NCBI GenBank assembly: GCA_016708025.1
Contig: JADJGQ010000004.1
Coordinates: 281,830 to 345,829, forward strand
Source: a bacterium
Lineage (GTDB): Bacteria > Zixibacteria > MSB-5A5 > GN15 > FEB-12
DNA length: 64,000 nt
Reading direction: 5' to 3'
The position numbers and the translations under genes are program-made. This document shows, in pieces, positions 39,082 to 48,193 of the stretch. Position 1 is the stretch's first letter. Each line of letters opens with the position of its first letter. The notes beneath the pieces are model-generated. The model was not told where the DNA came from and ran no database searches. It saw only the letters and a list, made by a program, of their open reading frames with translations.

Positions 39082-39918
39082 CTAATGGGACCCCTGCGAA
39101 ACTGACCCGCAACTCCAGGCATCGGCGACCGCTGTCCGGACACGCATAAAATGTTCCTTGATCAGGTTGTGATAACTCAAATAGCCAGCGTCGAAAGCGT
39201 CCCATGCGGCCTGGTAACGAGCCAGGCTACTTGCTGTGTGATCGATTTTCCAGAATTGGAGTTCACTCATCATTGCAATCAGTAATTCGTTAACGACCCC
39301 ACGCGATTTGGACAATGCAATTCTTAAGTCGGGCAATTCACCACCATACTCCTCGAGGTAGCGAAGCCACCCTTCCACTTTCGCGTGGGATTCAAATCCC
39401 CGATTAACTACTGCCAAGAAAGGCGATACGATTGCGCTTCTACTTAGCTGCAAATCGGCAGTTTGCTTAAGAGTCTTTGTCGACAATACTCTCTCGGTCT
39501 CCGCAGTCCATATTGCAGTAGCAGGGTTCTTCCCGTGCTTGGCTGCATCGTATGTTACTTCACTCATGATTCGAAACAGCTGGGGAGTTTCGACGGACCC
39601 TGCCTGTCCAAGGAGTATTCCAGCTTCTCGCGCAAGTCGCTCGCATTCCATAAACTCCGACCAAGAGAGGAGAGGGATAGCGCTATTATTCGTCCTGTAC
39701 GGTATTCCATCGACACTTTCTTCTTGATGAAATTCTTCACGTGGGTGGGGTTCGTCATGGTTGTTTTTTCTGCCGAGAAGTACCCAGTGTTCCTTATGAC
39801 GGGTGTCAGTCAGGAGGGAAGTCATACCAAGAGCCCTTGCTTCCTCAATCATAAATTTCACCTTCGCAAAGGGATCAAGAATTGGGCGCGGAGTCTTGTT
39901 TGTCTTGCGATTGTCCAC
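39082..39918 (-). CDS. TIM-barrel C-terminal half (MfnB-like?) plus helical domain
   Basis: 278 residues from a GTG/ATG-poor start near 39918. The first part reads D-P-F-A-K-V-K-F-M-I-E-E-A-R-A-L-G-M-T, then L-L-T-D-T-R-H-K-E-H-W-V-L-L-G, and L-A-R-E-A-G-I-L-L-G-Q-A-G-S-V. This order resembles the C-terminal half of MfnB ((5-formylfuran-3-yl)methyl phosphate synthase): A-x-x-x-G...D-T-A-x-K-D-G...A-G-S-L. The Lys of D-T-x-x-K is kept. The upstream frame 39875-40632 supplies what looks like the N-terminal half, so the two are probably one broken gene. Residues 130-278 are helical and unrecognised. The MfnB link is tentative. Confidence 0.5.
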   Translation of the reverse strand: MDNRKTNKTPRPILDPFAKVKFMIEEARALGMTSLLTDTRHKEHWVLLGRKNNHDEPHPREEFHQEESVDGIPYRTNNSAIPLLSWSEFMECERLAREAGILLGQAGSVETPQLFRIMSEVTYDAAKHGKNPATAIWTAETERVLSTKTLKQTADLQLSRSAIVSPFLAVVNRGFESHAKVEGWLRYLEEYGGELPDLRIALSKSRGVVNELLIAMMSELQFWKIDHTASSLARYQAAWDAFDAGYLSYHNLIKEHFMRVRTAVADAWSCGSVSQGSH

Positions 39919-40632
39919 GAAAAGCGTTCCAGGGCTCGATTATCCCAATGGGCATGAGCAGCATGCGTTCCGGAATGTGAGGGTTCTTACAAATCTCAGA
40001 CCAGACCACTCTTGCAGCCATAGCATCCAGGCATAGCCACAGACCCATCTTCAAAATGTCCACCCCAGTGTGGAGTATACCGATTGAATCCTCTGAGCGG
40101 ATGTAGCGGCAGTATAAATCGGGTCGACTGGTCTTCCATCAATAACCACAACTCCCACGTCATCGCTATGGTCCGCAATAATATCTAACTCCCAGGGCTC
40201 TAAGTATTCTAGGAGGTTTGGCAACCATTGGTCTTCCTGGTCATCAGAAATCGCTACGGCAGGCAGATGGAGCTTGGCAGCACAGTCAACTATTTCCAAA
40301 ATGCGGGAGATGCGATCTTTCCCCGTCGATTCAATGTTTAAGTGAAGTGCGATATTCGGCAACATTTGAGGATGATCAATTTTGGCCAGTGCTTCATTTA
40401 CCCAATGATTGACCTTGGCAGCTGACATGTCGGTCACGTCTATGACAATGTGAATGTCTTGTTGGCCCCAGTTGCTTTGGTTCATACTACTAGGAGCGCT
40501 ATCGGTCTTTCGGGGTGCAGCTGCGGACGTTCTTAAGTGCCTTGAGCGCTGTTGCAGTACCTCATCAATCAGTGCTTCGATTGATTCAAGCCTCCGAGGC
40601 GACTTGCTGACTCCTGCGCGAATGGGCTGCAA
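39875..40632 (-). pseudogene. TIM-barrel N-terminal half (MfnB-like?), frameshifted
   Basis: A frame from a TTG at 40632 (an ATG at 40667 in another frame, M-R-N-F-L-I-H-P, may be the true start) reads to 40051 and ends Y-S-T-L-G. Sequence then passes to a second frame, V-D-I-L-K-M-G-L-W-L-C-L-D-A-M-A-A-R-V, which runs to 39875. Together V-D-P-I-Y-T-A-A-T...Y-S-T-L-G/V-D-I-L-K-M-G-L resembles the P-G-T-A-S...G-V-D-Y-V-K-V-G-L region of MfnB. The next frame (39918) overlaps. I take this as a single decayed TIM-barrel gene of roughly 530 codons. Family identity is low confidence. Confidence 0.42.
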
Positions 40633-40705
40633 ATCGCTGAGATGGGGTGGATGAGGAAATTACGCATGGGTATGGACTGCACTTCTTCAGAGATGTTTGA
40701 GCTTG

Positions 40706-41461
40706 TCAAATCCCAGCAGAAAACATTCGCGAAGACATTGCAAGTGTGGGGGGGATCGGCGAAACCGCCTGACCCGGTACGATCAACTCACCGTCCAGTC
40801 CAAAGCTGCCATGGATGTCCCGAAGTGCTTGACATTCAGGTGAAAGGGCAATGCCTAAAGTATAATTGAAGCCTCCGTCCAGATCACTTGCGCTCACAAA
40901 GTGAAGGGAACCACACGGAGAGCTCAATACACTGCGAATTTGTTCTTGACCCGATGGTGTGATCGGGAATGTTCCCCTCTTGATGATGGCGAGCCATCCA
41001 AAACTCAAGATTGCACGTGCCTCCTCATCACAATTGACTTCGATCTCGGTCAACGGTGGAACATCAAGTAGAAGACAGTGAATGCTATTGACTAATTCGA
41101 CTGCCAGGAGACCCATCCTGTCGAGACTGTGGTTGGCAGTCAAATTGCTACTCCAGTCGAGTAAGTCGTTGGTAGATGAACTTGTAATCAATTCGTGGCG
41201 TAAAGCGGCACTAATGTTAGCTTCTGTAGCTGCACTCTCCAATTCGTCATGCGAGATCATGCAATTCAGAATATTGAGTTTGAGGGTTGATAATTGTCCT
41301 GGGAGCGCTTTCGCCTGAACTTGAGCTTGTCTAAGCTTCAAGTCACTATCGAGCTTAGTCTTCTCATGACCAGGTGGTGTTGGCCTGAATTTCAACTGAC
41401 CACTCAAAGCTAGTCGAACAAAATTGGAGAGTTCCGAGATGCGTGTCTTCGGATGTGTCAT
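40706..41461 (-). CDS. Hypothetical protein, 251 aa
   Basis: The ATG at 41461 has GGAG nine bases upstream; an in-frame TTG at 41476 is an alternative. The N-terminal third is helical and charged (S-D-L-K-L-R-Q-A-Q-V-Q-A-K), then L-N-I-L-N-C-M-I-S-H-D-E-L-E-S-A. The C-terminal part has mixed beta/alpha character (A-I-L-S-F-G-W-L-A-I-I-K-R-G). No family recognised. It is the first gene of the minus-strand island that ends with the PLD gene and is followed after about 70 bases by the TIM-barrel gene. Confidence 0.6.
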   Translation of the reverse strand: MTHPKTRISELSNFVRLALSGQLKFRPTPPGHEKTKLDSDLKLRQAQVQAKALPGQLSTLKLNILNCMISHDELESAATEANISAALRHELITSSSTNDLLDWSSNLTANHSLDRMGLLAVELVNSIHCLLLDVPPLTEIEVNCDEEARAILSFGWLAIIKRGTFPITPSGQEQIRSVLSSPCGSLHFVSASDLDGGFNYTLGIALSPECQALRDIHGSFGLDGELIVPGQAVSPIPPTLAMSSRMFSAGI

Positions 41462-42032
41462 GTCCAAAGTCTCCAAGAGTCTATTTAAGGGTTTACATCT
41501 ATTCGCTTACTTGCCGGACCTAAACTCAAGTCTCGGTCGAAACGTCGACAGGAGCATGTCCCACAAGATGTTGCCAAAGCAAGAACACATCTTATGTCAT
41601 GAGTGAAATGCGTTACACTCATCAAATCATTTGTGAAGGTGGCTAATATAGCCGTGGGCTGTCGTCGCCCCAGGACAAAGTCATGCTATGAGCCAGCTTT
41701 GGCTCATAGGCGTTTCAGTCTTGATAGTCACTTCAGTGCTCAATGGTGTGAGGGCACTTCATTAAGTGCTCGTGCCTCAAACAGGGAGACAATAATGCAG
41801 TTCGGTGTCACTTTACGGCACTCTGAGAGTGTGAGATTCGTCTCAACTCCAATTATATATTACTTGTCCGTGGATTTGTTCAGGTCAGGCAAAGATCAAA
41901 TTGGCCTCGTGTTGACTCAAAGTACCCACGATCTTGAGTATAGGATTAAAGCAATCTTTGGCATTATTTCGCCGTGAATGTAATGTCGCTGCAATTGCGT
42001 TGAAGAGTAGTCAAGTTAGGTTGCGAGCTTCT
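41462..42032. other. Intergenic region with a 9-bp hairpin
   Basis: About 570 bases without a supported gene. TATGAGCCA (41687-41695) and TGGCTCATA (41700-41708) form a perfect stem with a four-base loop GCTT. It lies between two minus-strand operons and may terminate the upstream one (stop at 42033) or belong to the promoter region of the downstream one. Confidence 0.45.
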
Positions 42033-44522
42033 TTATTGAGTAGTCGGAGGTCTGAAACCGGGCAAAGCCATTGCCCTTCTGCGCAATCCATCGGCGAGTT
42101 GCCAATGGTCCTCTACTTCGCTGACTATCCACCCAGGCTGACCCTCTTCCATGGCCCTTTGGCATGCAAGCGACAGCAATTCACATGCTTTTTCCAGAGA
42201 CGTGCTTGGGGCGCTGTCTCCAAGTTGATATCTGTACTTCTGTAGAAATACGAATCCGGCCGTGTCAAGAAATTCACTCGGCCAACCTTGTACATCCGGC
42301 CTAGCCACAAAGAGCCGCTCTACTATACGATTAGCCTCGTGGACATTGCTATCGTTCAGTGATGCACGTTCCACATGATAGAAGGCGATATTGTTAAGGA
42401 TAAAAGGAAAGAGAACATCATGTTGGCTGCACAGTTCGAGTGCAAGGTAAAGGTTTTCACGAATTTCAAGATCTGACAATCCCAGATCCAATCCCCGTTG
42501 TTGAGAAATTAAGCCAACTGTTGCTACAAGGTGTGGACGAATTGGGTCTGGTATGCTGGAAAGGCTCGAAAATGCCCGTGCTGCCTCTAGCGCCATTGCT
42601 AACCTTGTGGCGTCTGCCGATGAAGCCCCAGAATAGAGAAGTGCAAGACAACGGAGGTACAGCAGTCCACCAAACCACTGGGTCTGCCTTTTCTCCCTTA
42701 TCGAGTAGCGTTCTGATAGGTCGATACAGCGGTCATAGTTCCTAAACGCAAACTGCAGTAACACAGCAAGTAATCTTGACTGTTGTCCGCCATGTTGGCG
42801 ATCTGCAACCTTGATGAGTTCTATTAGACTATTCACTGCCTCCTGCAATTTGTCATGATCGTCCTGTGAATCTCTGATCGTCGTGATGTGCCTCCGAATT
42901 TCTGGCCGATCGAATCTTAATCGCTCTCCGTGCCGTGCCACAACTCTGAGTTGCCAACGCACTGCTTTGATAACCGACGGTGACATGTAGCGGACAACCG
43001 AATCCCGCATGCTATCCCAATATGAGGTCTGAGCTCCGAGCGTTCTTAGCTCACTCTTGAAAAATTGCTCTATCGATTGTCCTTCACTTTGCATCAGCAA
43101 GCGAAAGCGTTCCAATACTGCGTGTTCTTCACCTGCAATAGAGACCTCTTTGAATGTACGAACAGCTCTAGCGAAATGACGCGTACGCGCGAATAGTCGC
43201 GACGACGCGAGATTACTCTGCCAAATCTCAAAGTCTGTGATGGCTGTCTCTGCTTCTCTGAGTATTTCGAGGTTCGATTGACTTATACAGGGGGTGCCAG
43301 ATGAGACGGTATCGTTATTAGGATCATAGTGACAGCACCTCGCATCCAGAATTGGCTTGACGTACGGTGCAATCCAAAGATGAAAGCGATCCGCTATAGA
43401 GCGACGCTCTCTAACACTCTCAAGAACCGCACGCCATCTGTCTCCCTTCGATGTAGTATCTTCAATACAGTAGAGATACTGCAGAACAGTATCAACCGTT
43501 CTCAATAAGCGCATCGGTCCGAATGGCCCAGTTGTCGTGAGCCCGCCACCGCTAAAACCCCTGTCTTCTTCCTGATTTAGGAGGGAGACCAGTTTTCCTA
43601 CAGCTGCAGCGTGAGACTCTGGCAATTCGACGTGACGCGGTGTTTTCATTTGTCGTAACAGCGAAAGAAGGAGTAGCGGTTCGTTGTCCCAATTCGTTAC
43701 CAAAGCACTTGACAGAGTACTTGATAACAATACGATTACTTCTTGACGTCCCTGTTGCCTGAACCACTGGTTTATAGCTTCGACCTGCATAATGGCGAAT
43801 GCGTCGCGAAAATCGGGATCCCAATGATTACGCAGGGCTCTGAATAGTCGGTACCATTGACTTTGCACTACTCTGATCGGGTGAAGTCGAAGCACATCAT
43901 CCGGAAGGTCAGTAAGCACCTCAGTCACATAACGAATACCAGGAGTGTTCTGGTTAGTGAGCCGCTTTAATTGGTTCTTGCTTCGGCTATTGGCATATGT
44001 AGCAGCCAGGAAGAACGCGTTCAGTTTGTGCTTCAGTTTAGTGACTATGGCACTTCTTCTATTCGCATCAGCTAGAACGTCCGGTGCTGCTAATTCAGCC
44101 GCAAGGTGACGATATTCTTCAACGGTTAGATTTGATGACGTGGCAAGACGAAATAGCTCAGGATCCAAGATGTAGTGGAATGCGCCGGCGAGGCGCTTGG
44201 CCAAATGACTATTAAATTCCAGCGCGTATGGACTGAGTAATATCGGCGGGCCGACATCCTCGAGGCCCTCGAAGAAAAAGGAACGGGCCGCGTAGCGCGC
44301 GGTTGCCGTCCTAAGACTTCCTTCATTGGGTCTGTGTAACGAACTGTGGATATCATACAGAGGATAGAGATATTTGTGCACATCAAAGAAATCCACGGCG
44401 AAATGCAGTTTCCAGCCTGCTAAAAGCAGTTCATGATCTGCTTCGATTGCATCATAGTGGTATCTCCAGCTCGTCAATGTGTCGAGACAGCCGCAATAGA
44501 CGCCCACAGATTGGCGATTCAA
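42033..44522 (-). CDS. Large hypothetical protein, 829 aa (four-gene operon, gene 4)
   Basis: Starts at a TTG five bases after the preceding stop, with CGGAG very close upstream, so it is probably read by coupling. The N-terminal 50 residues (W-K-L-H-F-A-V-D-F-F-D-V-H-K-Y-L-Y-P) could be the first strand and helix of a PIN-like nuclease fold, but other acidic residues cannot be assigned. From about residue 500 the sequence is helical, with TPR-like pairs (Y-L-R-C-L-A-L-L-Y-S-G, Y-L-A-L-E-L-C-S-Q-H-D). No family recognised. No frame breaks, so it is likely functional. Confidence 0.65.
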   Translation of the reverse strand: MNRQSVGVYCGCLDTLTSWRYHYDAIEADHELLLAGWKLHFAVDFFDVHKYLYPLYDIHSSLHRPNEGSLRTATARYAARSFFFEGLEDVGPPILLSPYALEFNSHLAKRLAGAFHYILDPELFRLATSSNLTVEEYRHLAAELAAPDVLADANRRSAIVTKLKHKLNAFFLAATYANSRSKNQLKRLTNQNTPGIRYVTEVLTDLPDDVLRLHPIRVVQSQWYRLFRALRNHWDPDFRDAFAIMQVEAINQWFRQQGRQEVIVLLSSTLSSALVTNWDNEPLLLLSLLRQMKTPRHVELPESHAAAVGKLVSLLNQEEDRGFSGGGLTTTGPFGPMRLLRTVDTVLQYLYCIEDTTSKGDRWRAVLESVRERRSIADRFHLWIAPYVKPILDARCCHYDPNNDTVSSGTPCISQSNLEILREAETAITDFEIWQSNLASSRLFARTRHFARAVRTFKEVSIAGEEHAVLERFRLLMQSEGQSIEQFFKSELRTLGAQTSYWDSMRDSVVRYMSPSVIKAVRWQLRVVARHGERLRFDRPEIRRHITTIRDSQDDHDKLQEAVNSLIELIKVADRQHGGQQSRLLAVLLQFAFRNYDRCIDLSERYSIREKRQTQWFGGLLYLRCLALLYSGASSADATRLAMALEAARAFSSLSSIPDPIRPHLVATVGLISQQRGLDLGLSDLEIRENLYLALELCSQHDVLFPFILNNIAFYHVERASLNDSNVHEANRIVERLFVARPDVQGWPSEFLDTAGFVFLQKYRYQLGDSAPSTSLEKACELLSLACQRAMEEGQPGWIVSEVEDHWQLADGLRRRAMALPGFRPPTTQ

Positions 44523-44527
44523 CTCCG

Positions 44528-45034
44528 CTAGAAGTTCTCATCAAAAGATGCTCCTGTTTGCTGACCGACGGGATCCATTCTTTCAACAACTTGCTTACTT
44601 AGCCTTCTGAAGGTCTTCGGGTCGAATGTATTGTACTGGTGCGCTTCCGCCGCCTGAAAGTGATGCGGAAGTGCTTTCCGCACTCTATCCATTTCTTGCG
44701 CATTATCTTGGATCATGTTTGGAATAGCGGTAATGCTACCAGAAGTTTCATTTCGAATGATCAACAAGGACCTTGCAACCGAAGCCTGGACCGATTCTCC
44801 GTCGGCCCAGCTGATTACAAATTCTGACGAAGAAGCATGCACTACAATTGACATGCCTATGTCCGAACAGTCCCGTAGGAATCTATCTAAGTATTCTGGC
44901 ACGGCCTGAAACAAGGATATCAAAATGTAGTCAAATCTTTCGGCCAACCCTGCCAGTCCCATGGCATCGAAATAGCGACTAAGGGCCGATTGCACAATTC
45001 CTGAACTGAGCTGGATTCTTATCCACACACGCAT
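44528..45034 (-). CDS. Hypothetical protein, 168 aa (four-gene operon, gene 3)
   Basis: 168 residues, mixed alpha/beta (F-D-Y-I-L-I-S-L-F-Q, M-S-I-V-V-H-A-S-S-S-E-F-V-I-S-W-A), with no signal peptide or membrane helix and no recognised motif. It lies 12 bases after gene 2 and five before gene 4. Confidence 0.6.
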   Translation of the reverse strand: MRVWIRIQLSSGIVQSALSRYFDAMGLAGLAERFDYILISLFQAVPEYLDRFLRDCSDIGMSIVVHASSSEFVISWADGESVQASVARSLLIIRNETSGSITAIPNMIQDNAQEMDRVRKALPHHFQAAEAHQYNTFDPKTFRRLSKQVVERMDPVGQQTGASFDENF

Positions 45035-45046
45035 AGAGGTGTGGAA

Positions 45047-45580
45047 TCAGTGAAACCGCTTCCGTGTATCCATTGTTATTATTTCGGTAGCAACTCTCAA
45101 AACCACCACCATTGTACGAACATCGTGAAGATCGCGAATCAGTACTGTATGAAGATCAGGTGCATGACTCAGGCCAACAAGGACCCGCAATAACAGGACA
45201 TGGAGAGTCTGTCCGGCAGAAAAGACTATTTCCAGTCGCCGTTCTTTCGCCCACTTCAATAGGATTGGCTCGACCTCGACCACACGTAAGTACGCGACAG
45301 CGAAAAGCAACTGCTCCATGAAGTTGGCGTGGCTCTGCTTAGGCTGGATATGACCAACAATGGCCTCGAGAGCTCGACGTATCTTTGCTTCCATAATGGG
45401 AGAGTTCAGAGCGTCAACCAGCTGATATAGTACTAGCGCTGGTCCCGTCTCTGCTACTGACAATACAATAGGTTCGGAGTAATTCTCAGATAGGAAAGTA
45501 GTCACCCACGACTCCATCTCTGGTTGAGAAAGGTCCAAAAGCCATTGAGATTGTTCTTCGAGGTCGTAGAGTAGTCGCAA
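45047..45580 (-). CDS. Hypothetical helical protein, 177 aa (four-gene operon, gene 2)
   Basis: Starts at a TTG one base after the stop of gene 1, with AAGGA eight bases upstream. Mostly helical, Leu-rich (A-L-V-L-Y-Q-L-V-D-A-L, L-L-F-A-V-A-Y-L-R-V-V-E-V-E-P-I-L-L-K), HEAT-repeat-like in spacing. No recognised family. Confidence 0.6.
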   Translation of the reverse strand: MRLLYDLEEQSQWLLDLSQPEMESWVTTFLSENYSEPIVLSVAETGPALVLYQLVDALNSPIMEAKIRRALEAIVGHIQPKQSHANFMEQLLFAVAYLRVVEVEPILLKWAKERRLEIVFSAGQTLHVLLLRVLVGLSHAPDLHTVLIRDLHDVRTMVVVLRVATEIITMDTRKRFH

Positions 45581-45581
45581 A

Positions 45582-46574
45582 CTATGATCCTTCGTTTACT
45601 GACTTCACGTTACCGAATAGACTGTCCAGATCTTCAGATAAATCTGGGTATTCGGTGCACAATTCTTTCCATATGGTCGAAACAAATCGTTCCCAATCGG
45701 ATCTCTTGGGTAACAAGCCTCGCGAAGGTCCAATAGGCCGATCAACAACACCGCCGTTTGGCCATGCCAACGTGGGATGCGTCGCTTCTCGTAGCTCTTG
45801 TGTCCAAGTAAGCGTCTTTCGGGTTCTTCCCCATCCGTCCACTGTTCCGGCTGGAACGTAACACAAGTTTGGTGTCTCCGCAAGCGCATCAAATAGTGTA
45901 GGCCGTCTTGAAAAGCTCAAAATGTCCTCCGGGATGCGTAAGAGCATGAAGAACTTGCCGCCAAGGCACGTCATACCAAGTGAGCCCAGAATCACGTTTG
46001 CGTCAGAAAATCCAACAGAAGATTGATAATTGAGGTCCGAAGACGTAGTAAACCAAAAAAGTGGAAGTCCAGATCGAAGCTCAAATCCGCTAGCGGCACC
46101 AGAGGTGAATTCTTTATAGACTTCCTCAGCAGCTGCGATGGAAGTTATTGGCGCGGTGAGAGGCCGATTCAATGCGAATTGGTTGATGGCATCACATTCG
46201 ACACATCTCACACAGGGGCCCAGTTTCGAGGCATCCACTCGGTTGCCCTCCAGGAGGCTTTTGACATCGGGGCTGGAGAAACCTTGTGCGCGTCGAAGTG
46301 GACTCTGGATCGATTGGCGCTTCGCGAGGTATTTGCCAAAAGATGTAAGCAGGCTTGGCATGTCTGAAACATTTGAGAACATTATCTCAGCAATCAACTT
46401 CAAGCCGTAGAGCTGCCACAAAGGCTCACCTTCGTAGGGTGGCGCGCCCACCTTACACTTTTCCGGTGGCAACAGCTCTCCGAAGCAATCTCGAAGCCAG
46501 GTCGTTACGGCCCCGGTGGCTTCCACTTCATTTATGTCCTCAATAGCCTGAGCGATCTTTGCGCATCTGCTCAT
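45582..46574 (-). CDS. Hypothetical protein, 330 aa (four-gene operon, gene 1)
   Basis: ATG preceded by GAGGAGG at three bases spacing. 330 residues with a Cys cluster C-V-R-C-V-E-C near residue 122 (possible metal site), an F-W-F-T-T-S-S segment and a W-x-R-F-V-S-T-I-W C-terminal helix. No recognised family. First gene of a gap-free operon running to 42033; the palindrome at 46665 lies about 90 bases upstream of its start and may be the operator. Confidence 0.62.
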   Translation of the reverse strand: MSRCAKIAQAIEDINEVEATGAVTTWLRDCFGELLPPEKCKVGAPPYEGEPLWQLYGLKLIAEIMFSNVSDMPSLLTSFGKYLAKRQSIQSPLRRAQGFSSPDVKSLLEGNRVDASKLGPCVRCVECDAINQFALNRPLTAPITSIAAAEEVYKEFTSGAASGFELRSGLPLFWFTTSSDLNYQSSVGFSDANVILGSLGMTCLGGKFFMLLRIPEDILSFSRRPTLFDALAETPNLCYVPAGTVDGWGRTRKTLTWTQELREATHPTLAWPNGGVVDRPIGPSRGLLPKRSDWERFVSTIWKELCTEYPDLSEDLDSLFGNVKSVNEGS

Positions 46575-46664
46575 GTGCCTCCTCTAAACGGAGTTATCTC
46601 CAGTCATACCTATTGATAGCAAAAATTTGGGTCTTGTTCATTTCGGACATTGATACTCCAACTA

Positions 46665-46683
46665 AGTGCCATTTAGTGGCACT
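46665..46683. promoter_or_regulatory. Palindrome AGTGCCA-N5-TGGCACT, possible operator
   Basis: A perfect seven-base inverted repeat with spacer TTTAG, about 90 bases upstream of the four-gene operon. It shares its arms and spacer length with the site at 25065-25081. Confidence 0.35.
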
Positions 46684-47296
46684 CTGAGCGGGCTAATAGC
46701 GACAACAGCAGATGTCTCATTTGATACATTATGGCATGTCATAAGCCGATTCAGCAGCTGTTAGCTTCGACGTGAAACACTCACTCAGAGACCTCCTGAG
46801 CGGCTGCCCTATAGTTGACCTCCGAAAAAGACTTAAGACACCGCGTCGTGGTCAATTTCTCGTGGTGTGCCTGCTTGCGACACACTGTGCCGAGTATGCG
46901 AGTGAAGCAGATAAACCTTAATATCGCACACAGATGACAACCCAAGAAATGCTTCAAATGACCGACATTGTCTCGTTCGCCTGTTCGCCTGTTCGCCTGA
47001 TGTTGTAGAATATCGGTGAAACTAACACAACATTTGCCAAGGATGGATGAACCGTTGAAACCGAGCGCAGCAAGAATTATCTGCACATGTATCTGCTATC
47101 ATCTGCAAATCGGAAGGCACCGCAATTCCTTGCGTTCAATAATGAGACTTCTATTGCTTGCCCAGTCGAGTAAGTAGACGCGTGGTGTAGACAGGCTGGT
47201 CTTGACAAAATCCGGAATTGGAGATATGATAAACTTCTATTTCGCTCTTTATAAATATCGGCAAAGTCAGTCCAAACGTCACCTTTGCATTTGAGT

Positions 47297-47341
47297 ACTG
47301 CCTTTCGAAACCTCTGAAATGTCAGGGTTTGGGAAGGCAGT
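47297..47341. repeat. Imperfect hairpin upstream of the gene at 47417
   Basis: ACTGCCTT at one end pairs with AAGGCAGT at the other, and GAAACCTCTGA pairs mostly with TCAGGGTTTGG around an AATG loop. It lies 75 bases before the start codon, so it could be a leader structure rather than a terminator. Confidence 0.45.
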
Positions 47342-47416
47342 TTCTCAAGTATGACAGGTCATTTTGAGACAACAATTGTTTCTCGATGAATCTGCTAATA
47401 ACCAAAGGAGGACGAC

Positions 47417-48040
47417 ATGGCCACAACCATTATCACATCTGCAATGACTGATGAACAAGTCAATGGAGGTGTCGAGATATTACTGGTTCAACTCAAGAGG
47501 AACCAAAGGGAATTGTCATTTGAAGCGCAGCAGTTCGTCTTCGGACACTCTGACCTTGAATCGCTATGGTCCGAATTGTTAAACCAGAGCGCAAGAGCCA
47601 TAAGTAACATGCTTGTTTGCCAGGTCAAGGCGGACAGCACCCGCTCTGCTCAGGCTGCTCTCGATGCTACTCGTCGAAAGCAGTACACCAATAAGGACAT
47701 TGTCGCGTCAATGCCACGGAGTGAGTTCGAAAAAAACACGGTCTTTTTCTTCAATATTGGTCGCTCCATAGGCGACATGGAACTCGACCATGAGTTTGCA
47801 GTGCGCAACCTCATCCCGGCTGATGCTTTCTCCCTGGCCGCGGTAAATGAGGCTGACCCTACATTTGCCGATCAGTATCCCAACGGGACGCATTGGAGAG
47901 ACACGAGTGGTAATTGGTGCTTCGCCAGGTTCAACCGATGGGGCATTGAGCGTGATGTGGATGTCTTCTGCAACGAAGACGGTTGGGAAGACTTCTGGTG
48001 GTTTGCTGGTCTGCGCAAACAATCTTCGTCTTTGGCTTGA
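47417..48040 (+). CDS. Hypothetical protein, 207 aa
   Basis: ATG with AAAGGAGG six bases upstream. The protein has an acidic, Trp-rich C-terminal part (G-T-H-W-R-D-T-S-G-N-W-C-F-A-R-F, W-E-D-F-W-W-F-A-G-L) and an alpha-helical N-terminus. No signal peptide, no recognised family. It stands alone, between a hairpin leader and a dead insertion sequence. Confidence 0.68.
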   Translation: MATTIITSAMTDEQVNGGVEILLVQLKRNQRELSFEAQQFVFGHSDLESLWSELLNQSARAISNMLVCQVKADSTRSAQAALDATRRKQYTNKDIVASMPRSEFEKNTVFFFNIGRSIGDMELDHEFAVRNLIPADAFSLAAVNEADPTFADQYPNGTHWRDTSGNWCFARFNRWGIERDVDVFCNEDGWEDFWWFAGLRKQSSSLA

Positions 48041-48193
48041 CCATTGGGACACATGCAGTACGCTCAATATTCCCTCTGCACGAGTGTGACTCTGCAGAGG
48101 GATTTCCAATCGCGCAATACCCTGTACTTCTGACCTTCCCCAACTCATTGTTCCAGTTATTACCTCAGGGTTCCAAGTTGTGACTTTACCCCG

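Larger units (their letters stand above)
46575..47416. other. Long intergenic region with palindrome and hairpin
   Basis: About 840 bases between divergent genes at 46574 (minus) and 47417 (plus). It carries the AGTGCCA-N5-TGGCACT palindrome (46665-46683) and an imperfect 45-base hairpin (47297-47341: ACTGCCTT...AAGGCAGT). No coding sequence supported. Confidence 0.5.

Noticed and set aside
46781..47086. Minus-strand 101-codon frame upstream of the gene at 47417
   Set aside because: No ribosome site or family resemblance; random-looking Cys/His/Arg-rich translation.
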